Source: Singulisphaera sp. GP187
GTDB taxonomy: Bacteria > Planctomycetota > Phycisphaerae > Phycisphaerales > SM1A02
DNA: 43,514 nucleotides
Reading direction: 5' to 3'
Assembly (NCBI GenBank): GCA_945862215.1
Contig: CAMAXY010000019.1
Coordinates: 1-43,514, forward strand
In this document: positions 17,442 to 25,496 of the stretch, in pieces
Numbering within the stretch: the stretch's first letter is position 1
How the letters are laid out: every line of letters begins with the position of its first letter
The notes under the pieces: generated by a model
Told to the model about the DNA's origin: nothing
The model's database searches: none
Seen by the model: the letters and a program-made list of their open reading frames with translations, nothing else
Made by a program: the position numbers and the translations under genes

Positions 17442-17939
17442 CTATTTGTCGTCGAAGAGCGACGGATGATCAGGCGGCGTTGGAGGTTTTTCAGTCAAGC
17501 CAATGATTTCGGCTTGGAATTCAGTGACGCTTTGAAAGTTGTGATAGACGCTCGCAAATCGAACATACGCAACTTGATCGATGTTTCGCAATGCGATCGC
17601 AACACGGCGACCGACTTCGACGCTTGGAACTTCGTGTTCGAAGTCGCGGTGAATTCCTTCATCGACTTCGTCTGCGATTCGTTGCTTGACATCTTCTGGA
17701 ACGGGGCGCTTTCCACATGCAGCTTGAATTCCACGAAGAATATTTGCAATATCGAACGGAACTCGCGAGCCATCTTTCTTCACGACCTTGATGCGTGTCA
17801 ATCGTTCAGCGCGTTCATAGCTGGTGAATCTTTTTTTGCATCCAATGCATTCGCGTCTGCGTCGAATCGCATGACCGCTCTCGATAGGGCGGCTGTCGAT
17901 GACTCGTGCGTCGGAGCTATTGCAGTATGGGCAGTTCAC
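17442..17939 (-). CDS. nrdR: transcriptional repressor NrdR
   Basis: NrdR senses (d)ATP and represses ribonucleotide reductase genes. The product has the N-terminal zinc ribbon (NCPYC ... ECIGCKKRFTSYERAE) and an ATP-cone (IKVVKKDGSRVPFDIANILRGI ... RNIDQVAYVRFASVYHNF). The GTG at 17937-17939 was chosen because it places the first Cys at position 3, as in nearly all NrdR proteins, giving 165 residues. A longer reading starts at TTG 18003-18005, adding 22 residues and overlapping the upstream gene by 11 bp; neither start has a clear ribosome binding site. No ribonucleotide reductase gene is present in this window. Probably co-transcribed with the genes on both sides. Confidence 0.9.
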   Translation of the reverse strand: MNCPYCNSSDARVIDSRPIESGHAIRRRRECIGCKKRFTSYERAERLTRIKVVKKDGSRVPFDIANILRGIQAACGKRPVPEDVKQRIADEVDEGIHRDFEHEVPSVEVGRRVAIALRNIDQVAYVRFASVYHNFQSVTEFQAEIIGLTEKPPTPPDHPSLFDDK

Positions 17940-17994
17940 GATTGGTTTGGCGGGATCCGCCTTCGGTGCATCTTCGGCGCAAGGGGGAAGAGCG

Positions 17995-20352
17995 TCAAGG
18001 AGCAATCGGCTTAGGAATGACTTTGGTTTGTGTGGCGGGCAGCACGCGGAGGTCGAGTTTCGCTGCGCCGTCGAGTTCGAAATAGAGAACTGTCATCGTC
18101 ACATCCTTGTGCTCGGTCATTGAAAAAATTGCTTGATCAATCGTGGTTCCGTGGCGATTCCAGCGGTCGATCAAGATTTTTCCATCAAGCAAGACGCGCA
18201 CGCCGTCATCGGACTCCGTCTGGACGATCCAGTCGCCAGGTGGAGCAGAAAAGGTTGTTTTGGCAAGCAATCCAAAGTTGTCCTTGGGTGCAGTAGGGGA
18301 TTTGGGCATCAAATTGACCGAGTCTGGGCCTCCCATGCCGAAAGGAAAAGTCAGCGATTCGACATAGACGCGATACGTCTCCTTCGGCAAGTGATCGAAG
18401 ATCGCAGGATCAGGCATCGCTCCTGAAGTTGCGGGCTCGGGAAGCGAAAAAATATCAACTCGCCAATTTGCGCTGAGCAATGTTCCGCGCACGCGCTGGA
18501 CTTGATTGGGAGCTTGACCCCAAAATATTCCCAACTCATAGTTTGTCAAGTGCCCAAGAGTTTCAGTTTCAACTGAAGCAGTATATGTCGTTGGATCTAT
18601 GTCCGTTCGAATGTCGGCTGTACCTTCACTTGCTTGAAGAAACTTGATAGGTTGCGACCCCAAAAGTTTCCACCGATTCATATTCGTCGGACCAGGCTCA
18701 TAGACAGCCATTGGCGCTACAAAATCGTATGGGCCAAATTCGCCAATGACAATGGCAGTCCGTCCAGCGAGTGGGCTTCGCTTCGAGACCGGCAGGCCAT
18801 CGACAATGTCCACTGCGTTTCCAGTGCCGGGAAGAGTTTTCTCCAGAGCATTCAATTCCGTCCAGTCGGAGGGTTGTGCAAGAACTGCTGTGATTCTCCG
18901 GGTTTTTGTTGCCGTCTTCAAACCCGCACGACTGCTTTCGTCGGTATCGATATCAACACCAACATTGGTCATCGTGTTTGATTCGATGATCGTTCCAGGC
19001 GAAGCGCGAAGAAAGACTCCGATCTTTTCACCTTTGAATGTATTGCGAGTGATGACACTTCCGGTGGAATCGACTCCATTCGCCTTTGCCCAAGGGAGCT
19101 CCGCAAGTTGTGCATCTTCGTCCCACCATAATCTGATGCCAGCGGAGTTGTTGGAAAAAACATTGTCAGTAATGAGAGCATCACGACCGTGTTCAATGTT
19201 GATCGCTCCATTTTCGCCGCCGACTCCTGTGTCTCCTGTCGCGCGAAAGACGTTTCCGCGGATCTGAAGTCGCTGGGAATAACCTCCCCAAATTCCACAG
19301 ATCGCATCACGATCAAAGCGGTTGCGAAAGATTCGGTTATCGAACGAGAAAGTTGTTTCCACTCCATGCGCAGCGGCATCAGAAAAATCATTCAGCGCGA
19401 TCAGATTTCGATTACATCCTTGACCAAGATTGGAAGTCGCAGCGCCCACGCCAGTGCTTTCACCGAGCGCCTCGCGTCCTGCAAATCCGAAGAATCCATC
19501 CCCGCAGTGCGTCGCAGAATTCATCATAAATGTATTGTCTGAAGATTGCTCAAAGCAAAGAATTCCCGCAGAATCTTGGCCGCGGTTATAGATTGTGTGG
19601 CTGTATCCACGGATGCAGAAATCGAGTGAATTGCGGCAAATCGTGTTGGAGCAGCTTCTCCACAATGCGATTCCCCATCCCGAAAGAAATGAGGCGTCGC
19701 AGTTGTACACCTGTGCGTTTGAGACTCGCGACAGCACAATTCCATTCTGACCTTGCCGAACTGCGATTTCGCGAATAACAATTCCTTGCGAATCGCTCAC
19801 GGCGATCGCAGCACCATATTGTGAAACCCATTCGCCATTGTCGTTCTTCTGAGGCGAGAGCCAATCCTTGGCATTTTCTCGTTCTGTATTCGATGCAAGC
19901 CGTTGCGAAAAGTTGCGAATGAATTCCATGCCTTCGAAGAGAGCGTGGTCGCAATTCGTGGCAGAAATACCAACACGGAATCCTGTCACCGTTCCGTTTC
20001 GAATGGTGATGCGCTTGCCGTGGGCAACAATTCCAATGCCTCGGAGTTCGTCTTGGGGAGTCTTGCCATCAGCGCCGATCAAAGTCTGCCCGCCGAAATC
20101 CACGGTGATGTCGTCACCTTCAATCTGAATGACACCGTTGTTGTCTGCGTCGATCAATGGCCGAGGCGCGAGGATGAGTCTGCAAGAACTTGTGATTCGG
20201 ACGTTGTCATCTGCAACAACAATTTGGAGTACTTCCACAATTGCGGGAGCAATTTGTGGAGGATTTTGATGGGCGTTCCCAGCGGAAAAAGCGAATGCAA
20301 ATGCCGAAATATGCCAACAAAACCCAACAGCCATCAAGTGATGAAGTGACAT
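17995..20352 (-). CDS. secreted right-handed beta-helix protein with C-terminal PA14 domain
   Basis: 785 residues with a signal peptide (hydrophobic stretch 7-26). Residues about 60-480 are rungs of a parallel beta-helix as in NosD/pectate-lyase-like folds: many N-rich turns such as SSDNTFMMNSATHCGDGFFG, FDNRIFRNRFDRDAICGIW, ALITDNVFSNNSAGIRLW, VITRNTFKGEKIGVFL. Residues about 680-775 are PA14-like (PPGDWIVQTESDDGVRVLLDG, followed by KILIDRW), a carbohydrate-binding beta-barrel. Such proteins often bind or cleave polysaccharides; the catalytic residues are not identifiable by eye. The gene begins 7 bp after frr and overlaps the long reading of nrdR, so it sits inside a housekeeping operon. 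Cys and His content is not unusual. Confidence 0.85.
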   Translation of the reverse strand: MSLHHLMAVGFCWHISAFAFAFSAGNAHQNPPQIAPAIVEVLQIVVADDNVRITSSCRLILAPRPLIDADNNGVIQIEGDDITVDFGGQTLIGADGKTPQDELRGIGIVAHGKRITIRNGTVTGFRVGISATNCDHALFEGMEFIRNFSQRLASNTERENAKDWLSPQKNDNGEWVSQYGAAIAVSDSQGIVIREIAVRQGQNGIVLSRVSNAQVYNCDASFLSGWGIALWRSCSNTICRNSLDFCIRGYSHTIYNRGQDSAGILCFEQSSDNTFMMNSATHCGDGFFGFAGREALGESTGVGAATSNLGQGCNRNLIALNDFSDAAAHGVETTFSFDNRIFRNRFDRDAICGIWGGYSQRLQIRGNVFRATGDTGVGGENGAINIEHGRDALITDNVFSNNSAGIRLWWDEDAQLAELPWAKANGVDSTGSVITRNTFKGEKIGVFLRASPGTIIESNTMTNVGVDIDTDESSRAGLKTATKTRRITAVLAQPSDWTELNALEKTLPGTGNAVDIVDGLPVSKRSPLAGRTAIVIGEFGPYDFVAPMAVYEPGPTNMNRWKLLGSQPIKFLQASEGTADIRTDIDPTTYTASVETETLGHLTNYELGIFWGQAPNQVQRVRGTLLSANWRVDIFSLPEPATSGAMPDPAIFDHLPKETYRVYVESLTFPFGMGGPDSVNLMPKSPTAPKDNFGLLAKTTFSAPPGDWIVQTESDDGVRVLLDGKILIDRWNRHGTTIDQAIFSMTEHKDVTMTVLYFELDGAAKLDLRVLPATQTKVIPKPIAP

Positions 20353-20359
20353 GCCTCTA

Positions 20360-20926
20360 TTATATCTCTTCGACTTCGGAAACCTTCTTGTTCGTCAGGT
20401 CATCAATCTTGGTCGTGGTCTTCTTCGTCACCTCGTCGATGTATTCCTTCGCGCTGGTCACTTGATCTTCTGAAATCTTGGATTTTGGATCGTTCTCGAG
20501 TGCTTCGAGAGACTTGTTCGCGTCGCGGCGTTCATTGCGAATTGTCACTCGACAATCTTCCGCCATCTTTCGGACTTGCATCGCGAGTTGTTTTCGTCGC
20601 TCCGAAGAGGGAGGTGGAAGCATGATGCGAATTTGCGATCCTTCTGATTGCGGGTTCAGTCCCAATCCGCTTCGTTCGATTGCCTTGATAATTTCAGCTT
20701 TGGATCCAGGATCAAAAGGCTTGATGAGAAGTTGCGTTGGCTCTGGAACACTGATTCCCGCAATTTCGCGCAGATCAACATTGCTTCCGTAATACTCGAC
20801 TTTGACATATTCCAAGAGTGCGGTATTGGCGCGACCAGTTCGCACCCCACGATATTCGCGCTGCAAATATTCGATGCTCTTCGTCATCTTTTCTTCTGTT
20901 TCCAGAAGTACGGTGTCAATATCCAT
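20360..20926 (-). CDS. frr: ribosome recycling factor
   Basis: 188 residues from ATG 20926, which has AAGGA seven bases upstream; the frame runs open to 20998 but that part overlaps the pyrH end and is not conserved. RRF, with EF-G, splits the ribosome after termination. The family signature regions are present: LQREYRGVRTGRANTALLEYVKVEYYG, SVPEPTQLLIKPFDP, IERSGLGLNPQSEGSQIRIMLPP and RRKQLAMQVRKMAED. Length matches the family (~185). It follows pyrH by 52 bp, the common pyrH-frr pair. Confidence 0.96.
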   Translation of the reverse strand: MDIDTVLLETEEKMTKSIEYLQREYRGVRTGRANTALLEYVKVEYYGSNVDLREIAGISVPEPTQLLIKPFDPGSKAEIIKAIERSGLGLNPQSEGSQIRIMLPPPSSERRKQLAMQVRKMAEDCRVTIRNERRDANKSLEALENDPKSKISEDQVTSAKEYIDEVTKKTTTKIDDLTNKKVSEVEEI

Positions 20927-20978
20927 TGGTTTTTCCTTCTTTTTCAGTTGCGAATCATGTCCGACTGATGCCTGTTTA

Positions 20979-21713
20979 TCAATTGACAAGAGTTCCAATA
21001 CGTTCGCCGTTGATCACTCGACGAATATTTCCCTTCGTCTTGTAATCAAACACAACGACTGGAAGCGAATGTTCCATGCACATGGTCATTGCCGTCAAAT
21101 CCATCACGCCAAGTTTCTGATCAAGAGCGCGAGAAAATTGAAGCGTTTCATATCGTGTTGCATTTGGATCCTTGCGCGGATCTGCGGAATAAATCCCATC
21201 AACTTTGGTTGCTTTCAGCAAAATCTCAGCGCCGAGTTCAATCGCGCGAAGCGATGCGCATGTATCCGTAGTAAAAAATGGATTTCCTGTACCCGCCACC
21301 AAGATGATAACACGACCCTTTTCGAAATGGCGCAATGCTCTCGCACGAATGAAGGATTCGGCAACGCTTGGAACGTTGATCGCACTCATGACGCGACTCT
21401 CGACACCAACTGACTTGAGCGCTTCTTTCAGCGCCAGCCCATTGATCACGGTGCCGAGCATTCCCATGTAATCCGCAGTGGATTGATCAAACTTTCCGAC
21501 AGCTGCAAGCCGTGCGCCGCGAATAATGTTCCCACCGCCCACGACGATTGCCAGTTCGAGACCTTCGCTCATTGCGCTTGCAATTTCCCCCGCAATACTG
21601 GCAAGTTCTTCTGGTTGAATTCCGAATGCTCCTTCGGTCGCAAAACTCTCGCCGCTGAGTTTCAAAAGAACTCGGCGATATTTGGTTCGATCAGATGCAG
21701 GACTCGTGGTCAT
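20979..21713 (-). CDS. pyrH: uridylate (UMP) kinase
   Basis: 244 residues, ATG 21713. PyrH phosphorylates UMP to UDP and is a hexameric amino-acid-kinase-fold enzyme. Visible motifs: YRRVLLKLSGESFA near residue 12, the glycine loop IVVGGGNIIRG, DYMGMLGTVINGLALKEAL, and ILVAGTGNPFFTTDTCASLRA-type nucleotide binding, then KATKVDGIYSADPRKDP. Length is typical (~240). It is the first gene of the minus-strand operon pyrH-frr-beta-helix-nrdR-thrS-infC and is divergent from the VWA operon that starts 27 bp away, so the two transcripts must share a very short promoter region or start inside each other. Confidence 0.96.
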   Translation of the reverse strand: MTTSPASDRTKYRRVLLKLSGESFATEGAFGIQPEELASIAGEIASAMSEGLELAIVVGGGNIIRGARLAAVGKFDQSTADYMGMLGTVINGLALKEALKSVGVESRVMSAINVPSVAESFIRARALRHFEKGRVIILVAGTGNPFFTTDTCASLRAIELGAEILLKATKVDGIYSADPRKDPNATRYETLQFSRALDQKLGVMDLTAMTMCMEHSLPVVVFDYKTKGNIRRVINGERIGTLVN

Positions 21714-21740
21714 GGAAGAGAAGACTACAATCTCTTGCGA

Positions 21741-22700
21741 ATGACGGTGTTCGCCAACCCACAACCAATGAAGCAGGGACCACACTCCAAACCAAGACAA
21801 ACGGGAGCATTTTCATGGATTTGGATCGGGCTTGCGATCTCCTTGCCCATGCACGCAATTTTGTTAGCAATCTTGTCGAGTATCAGCGTTGGCATTGGGA
21901 CATCCACTGGTAAAGGAATCTCAACGATTGAGGTTTCACTGATAGATGCCGAACCACTTCAGCCTTCGCCAGATTCCTCTTCATCTGGGACAGATGCGAC
22001 ACCAGAAGTTCGCCCTGCGGAAGATGCGGCGAATTCTGCGGATTCAAACATGTTTGGATTGCCAGCTCCTACGGGAAATGATCAGGGTGATGAGGCGGTC
22101 CTCTCTTCTGGAGCAGAGGGCATGTTCGCTTCTGGGGGCGGTGGAGGTGATGGAGGAATCGGTGATGGAACAGGTGCGACCACAACTTTCTTCGGTGTAA
22201 GCGGGCGTGGAAAGAAGATTGGATATGTCGTGGATAAGTCTGGTTCAATGGGAATTGCTGGGCGAATGGAGCAGGCGAAAATTGAGATCATCAGGAGTAT
22301 CAGCGAACTTCCCGACTATACGTCGGTCTGTATCGCACTCTTCGATGAGGACTTTCAGACCTTCGATCGTGATGATGGTTTCGTCAAATGCCGAGAGGGT
22401 GTGACTTCTAAAATTAAAAAGTGGATTCGAGATGTCGCGCAGAGCGGAGGAACAAATCCCGTGTCTGCGTTTCAGTTTTTATTCAGCAGGCGCGAACGTC
22501 CAGATGTCGTGTTTTTTATGAGTGATGGAGAAATCCCACCAGATGCGGCTGATGAGATTTTGCGACTCAATCGGCGTGGACCGAACACGGTCATTCACTG
22601 CATCGCATTTGGACAAGCCGCAGCAACTGCACCACTTCGCAGAATTGCCAGTGAAACTGGTGGAACCTTTTCGATTTCAGTTCCCAAGGGGTCGAAATGA
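21741..22700 (+). CDS. TonB/TolA-like transmembrane protein with C-terminal von Willebrand A domain
   Basis: 319 residues from ATG 21741 (ATG 21768 is also possible; neither has a clear ribosome binding site). Residues 23-52 are one membrane helix containing Ser34-x-x-x-His38, the SxxxH pattern of TonB and TolA helices that contact ExbB/ExbD or TolQ/TolR. After it come STIEVSLIDAEPLQPSP, similar to the start of the TonB periplasmic part, and a Pro/Ser/Gly-rich linker to ~150 with a GGGGGDGG run. Residues ~157-315 are a VWA domain with a full MIDAS: DKSGS (Asp165, Ser167, Ser169), the Thr in SGGTNP and the Asp in MSDGE. VWA domains bind protein partners through a metal ion. A TonB- or TolA-type C-domain is absent. 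The stop overlaps the next ATG. An ExbB and two ExbD genes follow in the operon. Confidence 0.85.
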   Translation: MTVFANPQPMKQGPHSKPRQTGAFSWIWIGLAISLPMHAILLAILSSISVGIGTSTGKGISTIEVSLIDAEPLQPSPDSSSSGTDATPEVRPAEDAANSADSNMFGLPAPTGNDQGDEAVLSSGAEGMFASGGGGGDGGIGDGTGATTTFFGVSGRGKKIGYVVDKSGSMGIAGRMEQAKIEIIRSISELPDYTSVCIALFDEDFQTFDRDDGFVKCREGVTSKIKKWIRDVAQSGGTNPVSAFQFLFSRRERPDVVFFMSDGEIPPDAADEILRLNRRGPNTVIHCIAFGQAAATAPLRRIASETGGTFSISVPKGSK

Positions 22701-23980
22701 ATCTGATTGTCAACCAGTCCAAGATGAGCATGCTGCCACTCGCACAATGGCGCAAATGCATTCTTGCGCTGATTGCGGCAATGTGCGCTGGGAGTTTCTG
22801 TGTGGCTGCAGAGCAGACTCTCTGCACGGTGAACTTTCGCGATGGAGGCGGCCACAAAGAAGGCTCTGTCTTGAAAGAGTCCGCAGATGGAATCGAAATT
22901 CAGATCGCCGGTGCAACGTTTGATACTGCAGACGCGTCGAGCACGCAGTTCATTCGGTGGGATCAAATTCGATCGATCAGCGGAGATTCTGCTGAACCAA
23001 TACGGTCACGTCGACTTGAAATCGGAGAATCACTTTGGCGAGGACGAACGCGTCTGACGCGCGGCGACTTGAGAGGCGCACGAGAATGTTTTCTTGTTGC
23101 TGCAAAGGGGATAGAACCATCTGCGTCACTCTTAAGAATGATGGCCTCTGAAGGAATTGCGCAGACTGCGTCGGTCGCAAGAGATGAATGGGCCCAATCA
23201 CTCGAAGCGGCACTCAAACTTTCAGTGCTTCGAGGGCGAATTGGAGTTCCAAAATCTTGGGTCGACGCGATCGATCCGATCGATCATGATGGCGGACTCA
23301 TTCTGTCTGTTGCACCTGTATGGATTGATGGTGATTCAGCGAAGAGTGCGCAAGGCTTCTTGGTTGCTGCAGCAGATCGCGCACGAAGCGAAAACGATAT
23401 TGCGTTGGCGCAAATTGAATCAGATGTCGCACGAATTGCTGCCGCCGATGCGGGTTTGCCTCAGCCTCCTGCGGGAAAATCTCGCGAGACCCAGAGTGCT
23501 TCTCCCGATTCACTGCCTTCGGGAAATTGGCCGCCTGCGACCAATTCCGCAAAGTCTGCTGCAAAGAATGGCGCAAAGTTTCTATCGCTTTGGGCAGATG
23601 CTGTTTCTTCTGATGCAGGCGCACGAAAAAAGAGTCGCGTCACTCTTGCTCAAATGATTCGAAGTGAAGAGGGAATGCTTCGAGTCTGGGCGATGTATGC
23701 CGAAGGTCGGAGTCTTGTGATGGAGAACGATCCAGATGAGGTGCGAAATGGAGTTGGGAAGATGTTGATGATTCCAGCCGCATATGGAATCGAAATGCCT
23801 CGCCTCGCTGAAGCAGCTGTGGCTCAATCAGCAATTGCTCTTGCTCGGATTCAAGATGGTGAATCTGCAGCAATTCTGCGTCGTATTCAAAGTGAATACC
23901 AAACTCAGTTCAGTGAAGGTGCCGAAAAAGACAATGGCAAACAAAATGAAACGCAAAGCGATAAACAAAAAGGAGATTGA
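22697..23980 (+). CDS. exported protein of unknown function, second gene of the ExbBD-VWA operon
   Basis: 427 residues; ATG overlaps the previous stop (ATGA 22697-22700). A signal peptide (hydrophobic ~21-37, ending CVAAEQ) directs it to the periplasm; a Cys in GSFCVAA is not in a good lipobox position. Residues ~42-95 look like a small beta-barrel module found in many planctomycete proteins (VNFRDGGGHKEGSVL ... FIRWDQIRSISGD). The rest is helical and TPR-like (RLTRGDLRGARECFLVAAKG), with a Pro/Ser/Lys-rich insert near 255-295 and a charged tail (EKDNGKQNETQSDKQKGD). No known family was recognised. Gene position suggests it is a periplasmic partner of the VWA-TonB-like protein. Confidence 0.75.
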   Translation: MNLIVNQSKMSMLPLAQWRKCILALIAAMCAGSFCVAAEQTLCTVNFRDGGGHKEGSVLKESADGIEIQIAGATFDTADASSTQFIRWDQIRSISGDSAEPIRSRRLEIGESLWRGRTRLTRGDLRGARECFLVAAKGIEPSASLLRMMASEGIAQTASVARDEWAQSLEAALKLSVLRGRIGVPKSWVDAIDPIDHDGGLILSVAPVWIDGDSAKSAQGFLVAAADRARSENDIALAQIESDVARIAAADAGLPQPPAGKSRETQSASPDSLPSGNWPPATNSAKSAAKNGAKFLSLWADAVSSDAGARKKSRVTLAQMIRSEEGMLRVWAMYAEGRSLVMENDPDEVRNGVGKMLMIPAAYGIEMPRLAEAAVAQSAIALARIQDGESAAILRRIQSEYQTQFSEGAEKDNGKQNETQSDKQKGD

Positions 23981-23983
23981 TCA

Positions 23984-24664
23984 GTGAGTTTTTTCAAATA
24001 CATCGAAGGTGGCGGAATCATCGGATACATCATTCTGGCACTCAGTATCGTTGGGGCGGCATTCACCATTTCAGCAATTTTACGCACACGCCGAATTCAA
24101 CTTGTTCCAGAAGAGCAGGTGAAGGAACTGAGATTGCAGGCAGATGCAAGCGATTTCCAACAGGCTTTGGAAGATTGTCGCAGTGAAGAAGGTGATACTT
24201 TTCTTGGACGCATCGCTGCAGCGGGAATTGATCGCTCCTTGCGAGGGCCACTCGGTGGACTCGAGGCGCGAGCTGCGATGGAGGATGCTGGTGAAGACGA
24301 AACAGCCCGGCTGTTTCGAGCAATCGATCCAATCGCCGTCATCGCAAGTGTTGCTCCGCTGCTTGGACTACTTGGAACCGTTCAGGGAATGATTGGTGCG
24401 TTCGAAACGGTTGCGAGTACTGCGACGAGAAGCAGTGCGTATTACGAAACGCTTGCTTCAAACATCAGCATCGCTCTGATCACCACATTTCAAGGTTTGG
24501 TCGTTGCGATTCCATGCGTGATGGTTCACTCATGGCTTCGAAATCGAATTGATCGCGCGGCATCCGAAGCAGGACGAGCGCTTGAACCACTTGCGATGTC
24601 CCTCGAGCGCATTGGAACTGCATTCACACAGGATGAACCTCGTCAAGTGAGCAACGGCGAATGA
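23984..24664 (+). CDS. ExbB/TolQ/MotA-family proton channel protein
   Basis: 226 residues, GTG 23984 with AAGGAG nine bases upstream. ExbB/TolQ proteins form a pentameric inner-membrane channel that uses proton flow to drive TonB or TolA. Three membrane helices are visible: GYIILALSIVGAAFTISAIL (~11-31), IAVIASVAPLLGLLGTVQGM (~115-138, with the conserved P-L-L-G-L-L-G-T-V-x-G-M signature) and SIALITTFQGLVVAIPCVMV (~165-188, with conserved Thr and Pro). The large cytoplasmic loop lies between helix 1 and 2. It follows the exported gene by 3 bp and overlaps the ExbD gene by 4 bp. The partners in the same operon are two ExbD proteins and a VWA protein rather than TonB or TolA. Confidence 0.93.
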   Translation: MSFFKYIEGGGIIGYIILALSIVGAAFTISAILRTRRIQLVPEEQVKELRLQADASDFQQALEDCRSEEGDTFLGRIAAAGIDRSLRGPLGGLEARAAMEDAGEDETARLFRAIDPIAVIASVAPLLGLLGTVQGMIGAFETVASTATRSSAYYETLASNISIALITTFQGLVVAIPCVMVHSWLRNRIDRAASEAGRALEPLAMSLERIGTAFTQDEPRQVSNGE

Positions 24665-25080
24665 GGATTGGTCGTCGTCAATATGGGATGGCAATCTTGG
24701 ACATGACGCCGATGATCGACGTCGTTTTTCTCCTGCTTATTTTCTTTCTGACGACGGCTCAGATGGCTCAGATGGCTTCGTCCCCCGTGACATTGCCGGA
24801 AGAGGCTGGAAACGCCGAGGAATCCTCTGGTTCAACGGGAATGGTGGTCAATATCGATTCGATGGGGGTTATCACAGTTTTGGATCAATCGATCGAACCG
24901 AGTGAGTTGATGAAGCGTGCCAAAGAAGTGATGGCCCAAGATCCTGTCGCTGTTCCTGTGATTCGCGCGGATCGCCGTTCAACAGCTGCGAGGCTGAATG
25001 AAGTCGTGGATGCACTACGAAGCGGAGGTTGTCGCGCTGTGCGAGTCGCAACCACCCAAGTGAAGGAACCGACGGAATGA
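24661..25080 (+). CDS. ExbD/TolR-family protein, copy 1
   Basis: 139 residues, ATG in the ATGA overlap with the ExbB gene. One N-terminal membrane helix carries the key Asp: LDMTPMIDVVFLLLIFFL, Asp20, equivalent to ExbD Asp25 and TolR Asp23, which takes up protons inside the ExbB ring. The periplasmic domain (VITVLDQSIEPSELMKRA ... PVAVPVIRADRRSTAARLNEVVDALRSGG) has the usual ExbD beta-alpha fold and the conserved VxIRADR-like strand. Ends in an ATGA overlap with the second ExbD gene. Confidence 0.93.
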   Translation: MRIGRRQYGMAILDMTPMIDVVFLLLIFFLTTAQMAQMASSPVTLPEEAGNAEESSGSTGMVVNIDSMGVITVLDQSIEPSELMKRAKEVMAQDPVAVPVIRADRRSTAARLNEVVDALRSGGCRAVRVATTQVKEPTE

Positions 25081-25496
25081 AGATCGGAGAAAAATCTCGA
25101 CGTGGTGCACATGGTCCGATCTCGCTCAACATGACGAGCATGATCGATGCAACATTCTTGCTGTTGGCATACTTCATTTTTACGACGGTGTCCGGCGATC
25201 AAGAGTCGCAGTTGATGGCGGATGTCTCGGCTTCTCGTGTCGGGACGGGCGCTTCTGCATTGAGTCCTCAAATTGTCGATGTCGAATCTGATTCAGGCGG
25301 TGCAGTTTTTCGGATCGGCTCACGAAATATTCGAGAGCGAAAAGATTTGGCTGCGGTATTAAAGCAATTGCCTCATGACATCGGCATCGTTGTCCGAGTG
25401 CATTCGGGACCCGATGTCGCCGCAGTTGCAGCTGCGATGCAAGCGGCGCAAGATGCTGGATTTGAGAAAGTCACCTATGTCACAGCGTCAAAGTAA
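25077..25496 (+). CDS. ExbD/TolR-family protein, copy 2
   Basis: 139 residues, ATG in the overlap with copy 1. LNMTSMIDATFLLLAYFIFTT contains the membrane helix with Asp24, so the proton-carrying residue is conserved, although the Pro of the usual T-P-M-I-D is replaced by Ser. The periplasmic domain (FRIGSRNIRERKDLAAVLKQ ... VVRVHSGPDVAAVAAAMQAA) aligns loosely with copy 1 but is clearly divergent, so the two are not a recent duplication. Two ExbD genes next to one ExbB suggest a hetero-dimeric ExbD in the channel, as both subunits of the ExbD dimer sit inside the ExbB ring. The next gene starts 20 bp before this one ends. Confidence 0.9.
   Translation: MKIGEKSRRGAHGPISLNMTSMIDATFLLLAYFIFTTVSGDQESQLMADVSASRVGTGASALSPQIVDVESDSGGAVFRIGSRNIRERKDLAAVLKQLPHDIGIVVRVHSGPDVAAVAAAMQAAQDAGFEKVTYVTASK

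Noticed and set aside
20927-20998. Longer N-terminus of RRF
   Set aside because: Overlaps the pyrH end, and ATG 20926 has a good AAGGA site and the conserved family start.
21483-21740. Longer N-terminus of the VWA protein
   Set aside because: Would run antisense through pyrH; Cys/Phe-rich sequence there is not conserved looking and the membrane helix would be far from the N-terminus.
25375-25476. Earlier start for the 905-residue TPR-like protein
   Set aside because: Would overlap ExbD2 by 122 bp and put the signal peptide in the interior; ATG 25477 gives a normal leader.
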